From Thiopontia sp964416755 (GTDB taxonomy: Bacteria > Pseudomonadota > Gammaproteobacteria > GCF-002020875), in contig CAYQFH010000027.1 in the NCBI GenBank assembly GCA_964416755.1, forward strand, positions 1 to 27,502: a DNA stretch of 27,502 nt, given 5' to 3'. Positions within the stretch are counted from its first letter, which is position 1, and each line of letters starts with the position of its first letter. This document shows positions 27,409 through 27,502 of the stretch, piece after piece. The translations under genes and the position numbers were made by a program. The notes below the pieces were generated by a model that ran no database searches, was not told where the DNA came from, and was given only the letters and a program-made list of their open reading frames with translations.

Positions 27409-27502
27409 TCATGCGCATTTCGGCATCAGATCATCATCCTGTTGATCTTCCTGCTCCAGATCCATTTTTTCTGCTTTTTTAGCCTCACAATATGCCTCTC
27501 GA
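27409..27502 (-). CDS. C-terminal end of a gene running in from the right
   Basis: The last 30 codons of a minus-strand gene that continues beyond the window. The visible end is charged and acidic (EAKKAEKMDLEQEDQQDDDL, then MPKCA). It is convergent with the CI transcript across the shared terminator. The identity of the protein cannot be judged from this fragment. Confidence 0.6.
   Translation of the reverse strand, partial: REAYCEAKKAEKMDLEQEDQQDDDLMPKCA

Noticed and set aside
27366..27502. Right attachment site
   Set aside because: No copy of the tRNA-Glu 3' end is present, and a minus-strand gene continues beyond the edge.

Overview
This window is the left part of an integrated temperate phage, probably with a short tail (podovirus-like), in a bacterium that is most likely a gammaproteobacterium. 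That host assignment is an inference from gene families and base composition; no host marker gene is present. It opens inside a chromosomal tRNA-Glu (anticodon CTC), whose 3' end is the presumed attachment site. A terminator, arm-type-like repeats and a tyrosine integrase (258-1253, +) follow. No second copy of the tRNA 3' end is visible, so attR lies beyond base 27502.

From about 1.5 to 18.1 kb almost everything is on the minus strand and reads as a late operon running right to left: small and large terminase, portal, an FmdB-like zinc ribbon protein, scaffold, major capsid protein, decoration-like protein, adaptor, tail hub, a GNAT acetyltransferase, three ejection-type proteins, a tail fibre and its small assembly protein, then a cluster of very small overlapping membrane, zinc-ribbon and lipoprotein genes that is probably the lysis module. 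No endolysin is recognisable. Strong intrinsic terminators sit between several of these genes (about 4.75, 11.5, 14.1 and 18.2 kb), which suggests antitermination or deliberate stepping of expression.

From 18.3 to 20.0 kb lies an accessory and regulatory block: a lipoprotein gene with its own terminator, and a KilA-N gene preceded by a leader with promoter, upstream target, terminator, folded C4-like antisense RNA and downstream target over the KilA-N ribosome binding site. This matches the logic of the P1 c4/ant and P4 CI RNA immunity systems and is the most striking element here.

From 20.0 to 25.5 kb is the early operon, also leftward: Cro, then (after a terminator) a ribbon-helix-helix protein, a small membrane protein, an O-like replication protein containing five ori iterons, a P-like helicase loader, several small genes, a DUF1367 protein, a Tad1/Acb2-type signal-sponge protein (anti-Thoeris/anti-CBASS candidate), NinG, a small helical protein, an acyl carrier protein, and an unassigned protein at a Q-like position. 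A plus-strand coiled-coil/zinc-ribbon gene (24845-25330) interrupts this operon and points tail-to-tail at cro.

The cro-cI intergenic region has three operator-like palindromes and divergent promoters. Rightward from it come a LexA-type CI repressor with an unusual N-terminal extension, a secreted Rap1a/Tai-like immunity protein, an overlapping secreted protein with a nuclease-like pattern, and a bidirectional terminator. These last genes are likely lysogeny-expressed. A truncated minus-strand gene enters at the right edge. In sum, the prophage carries two layers of immunity (protein CI/Cro and RNA C4/KilA-N), plus anti-defence and conversion genes.
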